Shown: positions 33,350 to 42,730, counted from the stretch's first letter. The stretch: 64,000 bases of DNA from Pseudomonas sp. LS1212 (GCF_024741815.1 NZ_CP102951.1:744001-808000), one strand, 5' to 3'. Numbers and translations are program-made. The notes: generated from the letters alone by a model not told the origin.

Positions 33350-34858
33350 TCATTTCAGGGTGATGGTGGTATTCACCGCGCCGCTGGTGTCGTCTTCGTC
33401 GAACCAGCGTTGGGTGACCGTCTTGGTCTGGGTGTAGAAGGTCACCACTTGCTTGCCGTAAGGGCCCAGGTCGCCCAGCTTGGAAGCGCGCGAACCGGAG
33501 AAGGAGAACAGCGGGACCGGTACCGGGATTGGCACGTTGATGCCCACCTGGCCGACGTCGATCTCTTCCTGGAAGTGACGGGCGGCCGCGCCGGAGCGGG
33601 TAAACAGGGCGGTGCCGTTGCCGTTCGGGTTGGCGTTGATGATCTCGATCGCCTCGTTCAGGTTGGCGGCGTGCATCACGCACAGCACCGGGCCGAAGAT
33701 TTCCTCGCGGTACACGGACATTTGCGGGGTGACACCGGAGAAGATGGTCGGGCCGACGAAGTTGCCGTCCTGGTAGCCTGGTACGCTCGGGTTGCGTCCA
33801 TCCAGTTCGAGCTTGGCGCCTTCCTCGATGCCGCTGGCGATCAGACTGCTGATGCGGTCCAGGGCGGCGCAGGAGATCACCGGGCCGATGTCGGTACCCG
33901 GCTCGGTGCCGCCATTGATCTTCAGGGTCTTGGTCCGCTCGATCAGGTCGGGCAGCCAGGTCTGCGCTTCACCGACCAGGATCACCACCGGCAGGGCCAT
34001 GCAGCGCTGGCCGGCGGCGCCGAAGGAGGCGCCCAGCAGGTTGTTCAGGGTCTGTTGCTTGTTGGCATCGGGCAGGACGATGGCGTGGTTCTTGGCGCCC
34101 ATCATGCACTGCGCGCGCTTGCCATTCTGGGTGGCACGGTTGTAGACATGGGTGCCGACCTTGGTCGAACCGACGAAGGACACGGCCTTGATGTCCGGGT
34201 GGTCGCAGATCAGGTTCACCGCGTCGACGCCGCCGTGGATGACGTTGAGCACGCCCTTGGGTACACCGGCTTCCAGGGCCAGTTCGACCAGGCGCATGGT
34301 CACCAGCGGATCTTGCTCGGACGGCTTGAGGACGAAGGTGTTGCCGGTGGTGATGGCCATCGGGAACATCCACAGCGGGATCATCGCCGGGAAGTTGAAC
34401 GGGGTGATACCGGCGCACACGCCCAGCGGCTGCAGCAGGGTGTAGGTGTCGACGCCGTTGGCGACGTTGTTGGCCAGCTCGCCCATCTGCAGGTTGCCGA
34501 TGGCGGCGGCGTGCTCGACCACTTCCAGGCCGCGGAACACATCACCTTCGGCATCGGGCAGGGTCTTGCCCTGTTCGGCGGTGAGCAGGGCGGCCAGTTC
34601 CTTGATGTTTTCGCGGATCAGTTGCTGGTACTTGAGGAAGATCCTGGCGCGGGCGCCGATCGGGGTCTTGCGCCAGGTCTTGAAAGCTTCCTTGGCGCTG
34701 GCCACGGCGGCGTCCATTTCCTCGGCGGTGGCGAAGGGCACGCGGGCCAGGACTTCCTGGGTGGCCGGGTTGACCACATCGCGCCACTGGGTGGTGCGCG
34801 ACTCGACGAATTCGCCGTTGATGAGGAGCTTGACGCTTGGAATGCTGGAAGAGGTCAT
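33350..34858 (-). CDS. mmsA: Methylmalonate-semialdehyde dehydrogenase (CoA-acylating) MmsA
   Basis: A 502-aa aldehyde dehydrogenase that converts methylmalonate semialdehyde to propionyl-CoA and CO2. Seen: catalytic Cys in FGAAGQRCMALPVV, cofactor motif FVGSTKVGTHVYNRA, and the MmsA-type NFPAMIPLWMFPMAI. GGACCCGTAAATG upstream gives a weak ribosome site. It is upstream of mmsB on the same strand, as in other pseudomonads. Here the nearby divergent regulator is LysR-type, not the AraC-type MmsR described in P. aeruginosa. Confidence 0.93.
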   Translation of the reverse strand: MTSSSIPSVKLLINGEFVESRTTQWRDVVNPATQEVLARVPFATAEEMDAAVASAKEAFKTWRKTPIGARARIFLKYQQLIRENIKELAALLTAEQGKTLPDAEGDVFRGLEVVEHAAAIGNLQMGELANNVANGVDTYTLLQPLGVCAGITPFNFPAMIPLWMFPMAITTGNTFVLKPSEQDPLVTMRLVELALEAGVPKGVLNVIHGGVDAVNLICDHPDIKAVSFVGSTKVGTHVYNRATQNGKRAQCMMGAKNHAIVLPDANKQQTLNNLLGASFGAAGQRCMALPVVILVGEAQTWLPDLIERTKTLKINGGTEPGTDIGPVISCAALDRISSLIASGIEEGAKLELDGRNPSVPGYQDGNFVGPTIFSGVTPQMSVYREEIFGPVLCVMHAANLNEAIEIINANPNGNGTALFTRSGAAARHFQEEIDVGQVGINVPIPVPVPLFSFSGSRASKLGDLGPYGKQVVTFYTQTKTVTQRWFDEDDTSGAVNTTITLK

Positions 34859-34940
34859 TTACGGGTCCTGCCTGCTTTCGTGGGTTCGAGTGAGGCCTCT
34901 CGGCGGGGTTGGCCGAGGGGCGGGTTTGATTCAGGTCGTT

Positions 34941-36653
34941 TCAGCCCTTGAGCTGCGGGAAGTCTTCTTCGAAGTACTCCTGCGCGCCGCGCGCTTCGCC
35001 CTGGCGGCGCTGCACTTCCATTTGCCGCAGTTCCACCCGGCGGATCTTCCCGGAGATGGTCTTGGGCAGTTCGCTGACGAACTCGATGCGCCGCACCCGC
35101 TTGTAGGGCGCCAGGTGCTCGCGGGCGAAAGCGAGGATGTTGCCGGCCAGTTCAAGGTTGCCGATGGCTTCATGGGCCAGGATCAGAAACGCCTTGGGCA
35201 CGGCCAGGCGTACCGGGTCGGGGCTTGGCACCACGGCCACTTCCATCACTGCCGGATGCTCGATCAGCGCGCTCTCCAGTTCGAAGGGGCTGATGCGGTA
35301 GTCGGACGCCTTGAACACGTCATCGGCGCGGCCGACGAAGGTGATGTAGCCGTCCTCGTCGATCTGGGCGGTGTCGCCGGTACGGTAGTAGCCGTCACGC
35401 ATCACTTCGGCGGTCTTTTCCGGGCTGTCCTCGTAGCACAGCATCAGGCCGAGCGGACGCACGTCCAGCGGCAGGGCCACTTCGCCTTCGTTGCCGGGCA
35501 TGCCGTCGGGGTCGAGCATGGTCACCCGGTAGCCTGGCAGCGGACGGCCCATGGAACCGGGCTTGAGCGGCTGGCCGGGGGTGTTGCCGACCAGGGCAGT
35601 GGTTTCCGACTGGCCGAAGCCGTCGCGCAGCAACAGGCCCCAGGCGTGCTGGATCTGCTCGATGATCTCCGGGTTGAGCGGCTCACCGGCGCCCACCAGT
35701 TCGCGCAGGCGCAGGCGCTCCTTGTAACTGGCCAGGTCTTCCTGGATCAGCATGCGCCACACGGTGGGCGGCGCGCACAGGCTGGTGACGCCGTAGCGTT
35801 CGAGTACGCCGAGCAGCGCCGGGGCGCTGAAGCGCGCGACGTTGTGGATAAAGATGCAGGCGCCGGCGTTCCATGGCGCGAAGAGGCAGCTCCAGGCATG
35901 CTTGGCCCAGCCCGGTGAAGAGATGTTCAGGTGCAGGTCGCCCGGTTGCAGGCCGATCCAGTACATGGTCGAGAGGTGGCCGACCGGGTAGCTCTGGTGG
36001 CTGTGCAGCACCATTTTCGGCTTGGAGGTAGTGCCGGAGGTGAAGTACAGCAGCATCGGGTCGGTGGCCAGGGTGCGGCCTTCGGCTTCGAACTGCTCGG
36101 AGTATTCGCTGGCGGCGCTGTGCGGGGTCCAGTCGGCTGGCGCCGGGCCGACGCAGATGCGGCTGCAGCCTTCGCCCAGGCCGACGAACTTGTCCACATG
36201 GGCGCTGCCGACCACCAGGTGGCGAACCTGGCCGCGCTCGATGCGGTCGCTCAGGTCATCGGGGGTCAGCAGGGCGGTGGCGGGGATGACCACGGCGCCG
36301 AGCTTGAAGGCGGCCAGCATGGTTTCCCACAAGGCGACGTCGTTACCGAGCATCAGCAGGATGCGCTCGCCGCGGCGTACACCCAGGGCGCGCAGGTGGT
36401 TGGCTACCTGGTTGGAGCGCGCGGCCAGCTGCTGGAAGCTGTAGCGCTGCTCGCTGCCATCTTCTTCGACTATCCACAGGGCGTTGGCCTGGTTGCCCTC
36501 GGCCATGGCATCGAAGTAATCCAGCGCCCAGTTGAACTCGCTCAGTTGCGGCCAGCGGAAATCACGCACGGCAGTGGCGTAATCGGTGCGGTGGGCCAGC
36601 AGGAAGTTGCGAGCGGCGAGGAAGGGGCCGGCGGCAAGCAGGGATGGTTTCAC
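34941..36653 (-). CDS. Acyl-CoA synthetase (AMP-forming)
   Basis: A 570-aa member of the adenylate-forming family that activates a short- or medium-chain carboxylate to its CoA ester. Seen: LLYFTSGTTSKPKMVLHSHQ (P-loop), DGFGQSETT, YYRTGDTAQIDEDGYITFVGR and the C-terminal Lys in PKTISGKIRR. Given the mms neighbours and the adjacent symporter, isobutyrate, propionate or a related branched acid is the likely substrate. It resembles ACSM-type medium-chain synthetases. It is separated from mmsA by 82 bp. Confidence 0.8.
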   Translation of the reverse strand: MKPSLLAAGPFLAARNFLLAHRTDYATAVRDFRWPQLSEFNWALDYFDAMAEGNQANALWIVEEDGSEQRYSFQQLAARSNQVANHLRALGVRRGERILLMLGNDVALWETMLAAFKLGAVVIPATALLTPDDLSDRIERGQVRHLVVGSAHVDKFVGLGEGCSRICVGPAPADWTPHSAASEYSEQFEAEGRTLATDPMLLYFTSGTTSKPKMVLHSHQSYPVGHLSTMYWIGLQPGDLHLNISSPGWAKHAWSCLFAPWNAGACIFIHNVARFSAPALLGVLERYGVTSLCAPPTVWRMLIQEDLASYKERLRLRELVGAGEPLNPEIIEQIQHAWGLLLRDGFGQSETTALVGNTPGQPLKPGSMGRPLPGYRVTMLDPDGMPGNEGEVALPLDVRPLGLMLCYEDSPEKTAEVMRDGYYRTGDTAQIDEDGYITFVGRADDVFKASDYRISPFELESALIEHPAVMEVAVVPSPDPVRLAVPKAFLILAHEAIGNLELAGNILAFAREHLAPYKRVRRIEFVSELPKTISGKIRRVELRQMEVQRRQGEARGAQEYFEEDFPQLKG

Positions 36654-36814
36654 GGTGGGTGCCCTTGTTTATTTTTGTCGGGACTGGCCTGGTTCATGAC
36701 CAGGCGGTTGAGCCGAGTATAGGCAGGCGCAAATCAAATAAGAACACGCAAATAATCCGGTGCGTTGTGCAAAAAAGTCATAGGTGGAGTTCCACTTCGG
36801 CCGGGAAAAATGCA

Positions 36815-36865
36815 CAAGGCGGGTGCCGCCCGCACCGTCAGGCGCTGCGAGCGACACCCGCCTTG
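36815..36865 (-). terminator. Inverted repeat after the porin gene
   Basis: CAAGGCGGGTG (36815-36825) and CACCCGCCTTG (36855-36865) form an 11-bp perfect stem just downstream of the porin stop. The loop is 29 nt long. It is a likely transcript end between the porin operon and the acyl-CoA synthetase gene. Confidence 0.5.
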
Positions 36866-36872
36866 CGGGGTA

Positions 36873-38123
36873 TTACCAGAGCGCGAGCGTGTAGCTGAGG
36901 ATCAGGCGGTTCTCGTTGAGGTCGCTGCCGAAGTGGGCGGTGCGCACCGTGGCGTTGCGCCACTTGAGGCCGAGGTTCTTCAGCGGGCCGTCCTGCACCA
37001 CGTAGCCGATGTCGGTGTCACGCTCCCATTCACTGCCCTCGGGCGTGCCGGCACCCAGGTCGATGTTGTCGCCGGACAGGTAGCGGGTCATGAAGGTCAG
37101 GCCGGGAATGCCGAGCGCGGCGAAGTTGTAGTCGTAGCGTGCCTGCCAGGAGCGCTCGTCCTTGTTGGCGAAGTCGCCGATCTGCACGAAGTTGACCAGG
37201 AAGGCGTCGCTGCCATTGACATAGGCGAAGCCTGTATCGCCGCTCATGCGCTGGTAGCCGAGGCCCAGGGCATGGCCGCCGAGGGCGTAGGTGAACATGG
37301 CGCCGAGGGCATTGTTGTCGATGTTGCTGCTGCCGTCGTCGGTGGAGCGGGCGTAGCGCAGGTCGCTCTTGAGCGACTGGCCCTCGGCCAGTGGCAGCAC
37401 ATGGACCAGGTTGACCTGATGCTGGTGGTAGAAGTCGTCCAGGCCACCGTAGCTGTAACTCGTGTTCAGCCGGTCGTTCCACTGGTAGGCCAGGCTGGCG
37501 AAGTCGAAGGCGTCGCTGCGCGCCTGGCCGCTGACGATGCCCTTGGCGCCGGTGGTGGTGATCCCCATTTTCTCGTAGTCCGAGGAGTCGCGCTGGTTGA
37601 CCCGATCCACACGCCCGGCATCGAAGGTCAGGCCCTTGAACTCCTGAACGTTCAGCTGGCCGCCGCGAAAGGTCTGCGGCAACAGGCGCGAGTCATTGGC
37701 CACCAGCACCGGCAGCTTGGGTGTCAGGGTGCCGAGCTTGAGCACGCTGTTGGAAGCCTTGAACTTGGCGGTCAGGCCCAGCTCGCCGTATTCGTCCTTG
37801 GCGCGCCTGGGCGCCTCGTTATCGCGCTTGAGCAGGCCGGAGCCGGCGCGATCGGGGCTGGAGTCGAGCTTGACGCCGAGCAGGCCAAGGGCGTCGACAC
37901 CGACGCCGACCATGCCGTCGGTGTAGCCGGACTCGTAGCGCAGCAGGAAGCCCTGGGCCCATTCTTCCTGCTTGGACTGGGCGGCGCCAGCCTGACGGTA
38001 ATCGCGGTTGAAGTAGAAATTGCGCAACTCCAGTTTGGCCTTGCTGTCTGCAAGGAAGTCCGCGTTGGCCTGGGCGGCAAGGCCGCTGCCGGCCAGGAGC
38101 AGGGTGAGGGTGGTGGGTTTCAT
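36873..38123 (-). CDS. OprD-family outer-membrane porin
   Basis: A 416-aa beta-barrel porin. The start at 38123 gives MKPTTLTLLLAGSGLAAQANA, a signal peptide; a longer upstream frame is not credible. The mature start ADFLADSKAKLELRNFYFNRDYR is the OprD-family hallmark. Many alternating aromatic strands follow, and the C-terminus ends in LSYTLALW with a terminal aromatic residue. Such porins take up amino or carboxylic acids. Its location between an ActP-type symporter and the acyl-CoA synthetase suggests import of the organic acid used by the mms pathway. Confidence 0.88.
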   Translation of the reverse strand: MKPTTLTLLLAGSGLAAQANADFLADSKAKLELRNFYFNRDYRQAGAAQSKQEEWAQGFLLRYESGYTDGMVGVGVDALGLLGVKLDSSPDRAGSGLLKRDNEAPRRAKDEYGELGLTAKFKASNSVLKLGTLTPKLPVLVANDSRLLPQTFRGGQLNVQEFKGLTFDAGRVDRVNQRDSSDYEKMGITTTGAKGIVSGQARSDAFDFASLAYQWNDRLNTSYSYGGLDDFYHQHQVNLVHVLPLAEGQSLKSDLRYARSTDDGSSNIDNNALGAMFTYALGGHALGLGYQRMSGDTGFAYVNGSDAFLVNFVQIGDFANKDERSWQARYDYNFAALGIPGLTFMTRYLSGDNIDLGAGTPEGSEWERDTDIGYVVQDGPLKNLGLKWRNATVRTAHFGSDLNENRLILSYTLALW

Positions 38124-38299
38124 TGCTTGCCTCTTGTTGTTTGTGTTGTTGCCAGCAAGCCGCTCCCGCGCTAGCCGGGGCCGGCGGCGGGAGGGCTCGG
38201 TAGGGTGCCTTGCGCCGGGCGGCGCAGGGCGGGCGTAAAAAAGCGCGAAGCAAAGGAGCGGACTCGCGCTCGGGGCGTCAGCCCCGGGAAAATGCAGTG

Positions 38300-39949
38300 T
38301 TAGTGACTGCTGGCCATGGCTGCGCCCAAACCGGTCTGGGCGCGGACAAACTGGTCGGCATAGGCGGCGCGCTCGCGGTCGGCGCGTTCGCTGCGGTCCA
38401 GCTTGGAGGCCACCACTATGACCAGGAAGGCCAGCGGCATGGAGAACAGCGCCGGCTGGTCGTAGGGGAAGAGCGCCTGGGCATGGCCCAGTACGCCGAC
38501 CCAAACCGACGGCGAGCCGATCACCAGGGCCAGGGCGCTGACCAGGCCGGTCAGGCCGCCGTAGAGGGCGCCGCGAGTGGTCAGGCCACCCCAGTACATG
38601 GCCATGATCAGTACCGGGAAATTCGCAGAGGCGGCGATGCCGAACGTCAGGCCGACCAGGAAGGCGATGTTCTGGCCCTCGAACAGAATGCCGAGGGAAA
38701 TCGCAACGATGCCCAGGCAGACGGTGGCGATGCGCGATACGCGCATTTCCCGTTTCTCGTCGGCGCGGCCCTTTTTCAGTACCGAGGCATAGAGGTCATG
38801 GGAGATGGCCGAGGCGCCGGCCAGGGCCAGGCCGGCCACTACCGCGAGGATGGTGGCGAAGGCCACGGCAGAGAGGAAACCGAGGAACAGGTTGCCGCCC
38901 ACCGCCTTGGCCAGGTGCATGGCCACCATGTTGCCGCCGCCGATCATGGCCCCGCCGAGCTTACCGTCGACGAAGTACTGCGGATCGGTGCCGACGATGA
39001 CGATGGCGGTGTAGCCCAGCACGCAGACCACCAGGAAGAAGAAACCGATGAACACCGTGGCGAACAGCACCGATTTGCGCGCCTCCTTGGCATTGGGCAC
39101 CGTAAAGAAACGCATCAGGATGTGCGGCAGGCCGGCGATGCCGAAGACCAGTCCGAGGGACAGCGACACCGCGTTGATCGGGTCGGCCAGCAAGGTGCCC
39201 GGGCCCATGATCTGCACGCCGCTGGCATGTACCGCCACGGCCTGGGCGGCCAGCGTCTCGAAGCTGAAGTCGAAGCGGCTCAGGGCCATCACCACCAGGG
39301 TAGTGCCGCCGGCCAACAGCAGGACGGCCTTGGTGATCTGTACCCACGTGGTGGCGAGCATGCCGCCGAAGATCACGTACACCAGCATCAACAGGCCGAC
39401 CACCACTACTGCGGTGCGGTAGTCGAGGCCGAACAGCAGCTTGATCAACTGGCCGGCACCGACCATCTGCACTACCAGATAGCAGCACACCACCGTCAGC
39501 GAGCCGAGGGCGGCGAAGCTGCGCACGCGGGTCTGATCCAGGCGATAGGAGACGATGTCGGCGAAGGTGTAGCGGCCCAGGTTGCGCAGGCGCTCGGCCA
39601 TCAGAAAGGTGACGATGGGCCAGCCGACGAAGAAGCCGATGATGTAGACGAAGCCGTCGTAGCCCTTGGCGAACACCAGGCTCGACAGGCCGAGCAACGT
39701 GGCGGCCGACATGTAGTCACCGGCGATCGCCAGGCCATTCTGAAAGCCGGTGATACCGCCGCCGGCGCTGTAGAAGTCGGAGGCGGAGCGGGTACGTCGT
39801 GCCGCCCACCAGGTGATCAGCAGGGTGGCGAGGACGAAGACGAAGAACATGCCGATGGCGTGCAGATTGAGCGGTTGCTTCTCTGCAGTGATGGGCGCGG
39901 CGTTGGCCAGCAGGGGGCTGAGGGCGAGAAGGGCAATCAGGCGTTTCAT
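38300..39949 (-). CDS. actP: ActP-type cation/carboxylate symporter (SSS family)
   Basis: A 549-aa sodium:solute symporter that moves a short monocarboxylate with a cation across the inner membrane. It has a signal-like N-terminus (MKRLIALLALSPLLANAAP) and about 13 membrane segments. Family motifs are ASDFYSAGGGITGFQNGLAIAGDYMSAAT and GLPHILMRFFTVPNAKEARKS. It overlaps the upstream DUF485 gene by 4 bp, the usual yjcH-actP pairing. Acetate is the classical substrate; propionate, pyruvate or isobutyrate are possible here. Confidence 0.85.
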   Translation of the reverse strand: MKRLIALLALSPLLANAAPITAEKQPLNLHAIGMFFVFVLATLLITWWAARRTRSASDFYSAGGGITGFQNGLAIAGDYMSAATLLGLSSLVFAKGYDGFVYIIGFFVGWPIVTFLMAERLRNLGRYTFADIVSYRLDQTRVRSFAALGSLTVVCCYLVVQMVGAGQLIKLLFGLDYRTAVVVVGLLMLVYVIFGGMLATTWVQITKAVLLLAGGTTLVVMALSRFDFSFETLAAQAVAVHASGVQIMGPGTLLADPINAVSLSLGLVFGIAGLPHILMRFFTVPNAKEARKSVLFATVFIGFFFLVVCVLGYTAIVIVGTDPQYFVDGKLGGAMIGGGNMVAMHLAKAVGGNLFLGFLSAVAFATILAVVAGLALAGASAISHDLYASVLKKGRADEKREMRVSRIATVCLGIVAISLGILFEGQNIAFLVGLTFGIAASANFPVLIMAMYWGGLTTRGALYGGLTGLVSALALVIGSPSVWVGVLGHAQALFPYDQPALFSMPLAFLVIVVASKLDRSERADRERAAYADQFVRAQTGLGAAMASSH

Positions 39950-40275
39950 GCGCGAGTCTCCTGGAGGATCTGCGCGCTGAGCGCGTCGAAGCGGGTGTTG
40001 GCGCTATGCACGTACCAGGCGGTGAGCAGCCAGGACAGCAGGATGATCGTCGCGCCGATGGGCATGCCGAGGCTGAGGTGACTGCCGTCGTACAGTGGCA
40101 GGTGCAGCCAGGCAGGCGCGAAGGCCACTACCATGATGAAGCTGTAATACACAGCCAGGACCGCGCCGCTCAGCGACCAGGCCAGCAGCGCGCGCTGGCG
40201 GGCGAGGCGCTGGAACTTGGGATTGGCCCTGACCTGTGCGCAGGTCTGGGCGTGGTTCGGATGGTCAGTCGTCAT
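39946..40275 (-). CDS. DUF485 membrane protein, ActP partner (YjcH-like)
   Basis: A 109-aa protein with two membrane segments (ALLAWSLSGAVLAVYYSFIMVVAF and LGMPIGATIILLSWLLTAWYV). DUF485 proteins are encoded immediately before ActP-type symporters. ATG 40275 has GGAG nine bases upstream. The stop overlaps the actP start (ATGA). Its molecular role is unknown, but it is presumably an accessory to the symporter. Confidence 0.85.
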   Translation of the reverse strand: MTTDHPNHAQTCAQVRANPKFQRLARQRALLAWSLSGAVLAVYYSFIMVVAFAPAWLHLPLYDGSHLSLGMPIGATIILLSWLLTAWYVHSANTRFDALSAQILQETRA

Positions 40276-40490
40276 GGTAAGGCTCCGCATTTAGTTGTTT
40301 TTGTTTTCCGGCCTTTTGAAGGGCGTACGGGTACCCGGGCGACGACCCGAAGTGGGGCGCCACCTGAATGCTGGGGTGCTGGAGTCATTGCCGCCCGGGC
40401 GATCTTCCGGGGGCGAGGGGGCGGTGGAGGGTGCCGGCGCGGCACCGCTGCAGTGCGAGCAGCGGCTCGGGCCAACGGCGGAGAGGGACC
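40276..40490. other. GC-rich intergenic region, no gene seen
   Basis: This spacer between the minus-strand DUF485-actP unit and the plus-strand genes must hold the operon promoter. No clear promoter or hairpin stands out. Confidence 0.3.
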
Positions 40491-40616
40491 GTGGCCCTGA
40501 TAGCGCTGTTGCGGAGCTGCTTGTGTCCGGCGTGCAAGCCGGCGTTCTTCCATGCGCTCATGCTGTTAGCCCTGATTATTATTGGAGGGGCTTTCCTGGC
40601 TCGGAAACGACGCTAG
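40491..40616 (+). CDS. Possible small membrane protein (41 aa)
   Basis: GTG 40491 is preceded by GGAGAGGGACC, a good ribosome site, and opens a 41-codon frame. The product has a CLCPACKP cysteine cluster, one membrane segment (HALMLLALIIIGGAFLA) and a basic end ARKRR, so a cytoplasmic C-terminus is likely. It lies upstream of and co-directional with the LysR gene (64-bp gap). It could be a genuine small protein missed by length cut-offs, or chance. No homologue is known to me. Confidence 0.4.
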   Translation: MALIALLRSCLCPACKPAFFHALMLLALIIIGGAFLARKRR

Positions 40617-40680
40617 CCAAGCTGGGTTGAGCGCGAGTATATATGGGCGTAATTCCAATAAGTATTGGTAGAAAAGCCTG

Positions 40681-41637
40681 ATGGATATGCAAAAAAGCAC
40701 AACGCAGGGCCAGCTGAACTGGGACGACCTGCGTTTCTTCCTCGAGGTCGCCCGTGCCCGCACCGCCAGCGCTGCAGCCCGCCGCCTGGGGGTGGACTAC
40801 ACCACGGTGTCACGCCGCATCCGCGCCCTGGAGCAGAGCCTGGGTGCCCTGCTGTTCGAGAAGTCGCGAACCTCGGGCTTCGTCCTGACCGTCGAAGGGC
40901 AGCGCTTGCTCGGCCACGCCGAAACCCTGGAAAGTACGCTGCTGGCGGCCTGCGAGCAGGTTTCCGGAACCACCGGGGGGCTCGCCGGGCACCTGCGCAT
41001 CGGCTGTACCGAAGCCTTCGGCTCCTGCTTCGTCACCGCGCAGATGAGTCACTTCCTCGAGCACTACCCGAATATCTCGGTGGACATCCTGCCGGTGCCG
41101 CACTTCGTCAACCTGTCACGGCGCGAGGCGGACATCGCCATCACCCTGGAGCGGCCGGAGCGCGGTCCTTACGTGTGCTCGCGGCTGTGCGACTACCGCC
41201 TGCGCCTGTATGCGACGCCGGAGTACCTGGCCAATCATCCGCCGATTACCTGTCGCGAGGATCTGGCCGGCCACCCGTTCGTGACCTACGTCGAAGACCT
41301 GGCCTTCAGCTTCAAGCTGCTCTATCTGAACGACCTGCTGCCCGGCGCGCACAGCCGCCTGCGCAGTACCAGCGTCGTCGCCCAGTACCATGCAGCACTG
41401 GAAGGGCGTGCGCTGGCGATCCTGCCCTGCTTCCTCGCCGGCCCCGATCCGCGCCTGTGCGAAGTGCTGCCGGACGAGGTGGAGGTCACGCGGCAGTTCT
41501 GGATGTATTACAGCGAGGACCTGCGCAAGCTCAAGCGGATCACCCTGGTGGCCGACTACCTGCGCGCCTGCGCGGAGCTCAATCGCCCGCTGTTGATGGG
41601 GGAGTCGCGAGCGATGGCTTATTTGCCGTCGCTTTGA
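40681..41637 (+). CDS. LysR-type transcriptional regulator
   Basis: A 318-aa protein with an N-terminal winged helix (LNWDDLRFFLEVARARTASAA, RRLGVDYTTVSRRIRALE) and the usual periplasmic-binding-type effector domain. The VDYTTVSRRI recognition helix is of the subgroup near AphB/GcvA-like regulators. It is divergent from the DUF485-actP-porin unit and therefore a likely regulator of that operon and perhaps of mmsAB. The ligand is unknown. Confidence 0.82.
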   Translation: MDMQKSTTQGQLNWDDLRFFLEVARARTASAAARRLGVDYTTVSRRIRALEQSLGALLFEKSRTSGFVLTVEGQRLLGHAETLESTLLAACEQVSGTTGGLAGHLRIGCTEAFGSCFVTAQMSHFLEHYPNISVDILPVPHFVNLSRREADIAITLERPERGPYVCSRLCDYRLRLYATPEYLANHPPITCREDLAGHPFVTYVEDLAFSFKLLYLNDLLPGAHSRLRSTSVVAQYHAALEGRALAILPCFLAGPDPRLCEVLPDEVEVTRQFWMYYSEDLRKLKRITLVADYLRACAELNRPLLMGESRAMAYLPSL

Positions 41638-41758
41638 GGTGCGAGTGCGGGAAGCAGAACCATGCGGTTTTCGTTCGGGAGAGAGGCTGCCATTACGCGG
41701 TCATAACAGAGCCAAACCCATCAGACACAAAAAAGGCGCATCGAGCGTGTAGGGTTAC

Positions 41759-41802
41759 TGGATTTAAGGCACAAAAAAAGACGTCCGTGGACGTCTTTAG
41801 AT
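41759..41802. repeat. 44-bp direct repeat, left copy (possible att site/terminator)
   Basis: TGGATTTAAGGCAC followed by seven A and the palindrome AGACGTCCGTGGACGTCT. It is repeated with one mismatch at 43131-43174. The palindrome plus A/T tract would terminate transcripts from the right (AAAGACGTCC-AC-GGACGTCTTTTTTT on the minus strand). Just beyond both copies the minus strand carries CCACCA-like text, as at a tRNA 3' end, but no tRNA body could be folded. Confidence 0.7.
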
Positions 41803-41906
41803 ATGGATTTGGTGGCGGATGGTTGCCATCCCTAAAACCGGCTCGCTGGACTGATGAGCACTGGTGCGAAGCCCTGCGGGTTGTAGCCAAAATCGGAGCC
41901 GATGGG

Positions 41907-42248
41907 CTATGCACCCAGCAGCCTTCGCGCCAGCACTGACTGCATATCACGACGACCGTCGGCGATCAGGTAGATGATGACTTGACTGCCTGTAACACGG
42001 TAGATCACGCGGTAAGGCTTGAACGATGTTTGGCGGTACTCTTTGCTGCCCAGTGCGACCAGCTCTTTCGGGTAACTGCCACGCTCCGGAAACCGCGACA
42101 GGTTTTCCACAACCTCTATTAACTCGTCCAACACGTAGTTGGCGTTGGCCACACAGTCGAACTCGGAGATGTAGTCGTGAATGGCCTCCAAATCCTGCTC
42201 GGCACCCTCGGTGAGCAGGACTTCGAACTTGGCAGGTGCGCCTGCCAT
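41907..42248 (-). CDS. RelE/ParE-type toxin
   Basis: A 113-aa protein of the RelE/ParE superfamily. Seen: the LTEGAEQDLEAIHDYISEF start, LSRFPERGSYPKEL and the C-terminal YRVIYRVTGSQVIIYLIADGRRDMQSVLARRL. Its ATG overlaps the TGA of the antitoxin gene (ATGA). It lies in a relic element between two 44-bp direct repeats, where it may stabilise the segment. Whether it cleaves mRNA or inhibits gyrase cannot be read from sequence. Confidence 0.85.
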   Translation of the reverse strand: MAGAPAKFEVLLTEGAEQDLEAIHDYISEFDCVANANYVLDELIEVVENLSRFPERGSYPKELVALGSKEYRQTSFKPYRVIYRVTGSQVIIYLIADGRRDMQSVLARRLLGA

Positions 42249-42523
42249 CAGGCCGTAGCCCGCTTGGCGCGCAGACGGGCAACGACGTCCGCCACAGGCT
42301 TGACCTTGCCAGCTGCAACATCCTGATTGCCTAGTGCCAGGATTTTCAACAGTGCCAACGTTTCCTGGGTTTCCTCGAACGAAGCCACATCCTGCAGGAC
42401 CGCCTTGGCTTCACCGTTCTGGGTAATGACCAGGGGCTCACGCTGCTCAGCGAGGCGCGTAAGAACCTCGGCAGCGTTGGCCTTGAGGTAGCTGATCGGC
42501 TTGACTTGAGATGAGTAGCGCAT
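42248..42523 (-). CDS. Phd/YefM-type antitoxin
   Basis: A 91-aa protein with the Phd/YefM N-terminal DNA-binding fold (ISYLKANAAEVLTRLAEQREPLVITQNGEAKAVLQD). The C-terminal helix would wrap the toxin (KVKPVADVVARLRAKRATA). ATG 42523 follows AGGAGCACGGCC. The longer upstream frame is not used, because it would read through integrase-relic DNA. It is the first gene of the toxin-antitoxin operon and probably autoregulates it. Confidence 0.85.
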   Translation of the reverse strand: MRYSSQVKPISYLKANAAEVLTRLAEQREPLVITQNGEAKAVLQDVASFEETQETLALLKILALGNQDVAAGKVKPVADVVARLRAKRATA

Positions 42524-42730
42524 GGCCGTGCTCCTGATTTTCACAAGGACCAAATATAGTTCTTTTATGGTCCTATGACAAGGGGCATGGATTGGCGTCG
42601 CTGCTTCCGAGAAGAAGCTGTTGAAGGCGATTGCCCAGCCAGTGGAAACCAATGTGTTCCTGCTCCAACCTAAGCCCCGCGCGGATGCGGTTGTCGCGTA
42701 AATCGTCGTAGAGGGCGCTCTCTTCGGGCG

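Noticed and set aside
38124..38504. Upstream extension of the porin reading frame
   Set aside because: It adds over 120 Arg/Pro-rich residues before a perfect signal peptide at 38123.
36765..40081. Long plus-strand frames opposite the porin and symporter genes
   Set aside because: Shadows of the OprD-type porin and ActP genes, which show clear family motifs on the minus strand.
41803..41830. Possible tRNA 3' end (CCACCA on the minus strand) beside the direct repeat
   Set aside because: I could not fold a cloverleaf or find a T-loop around it, so no tRNA is called; kept only as a hint for an attachment site.
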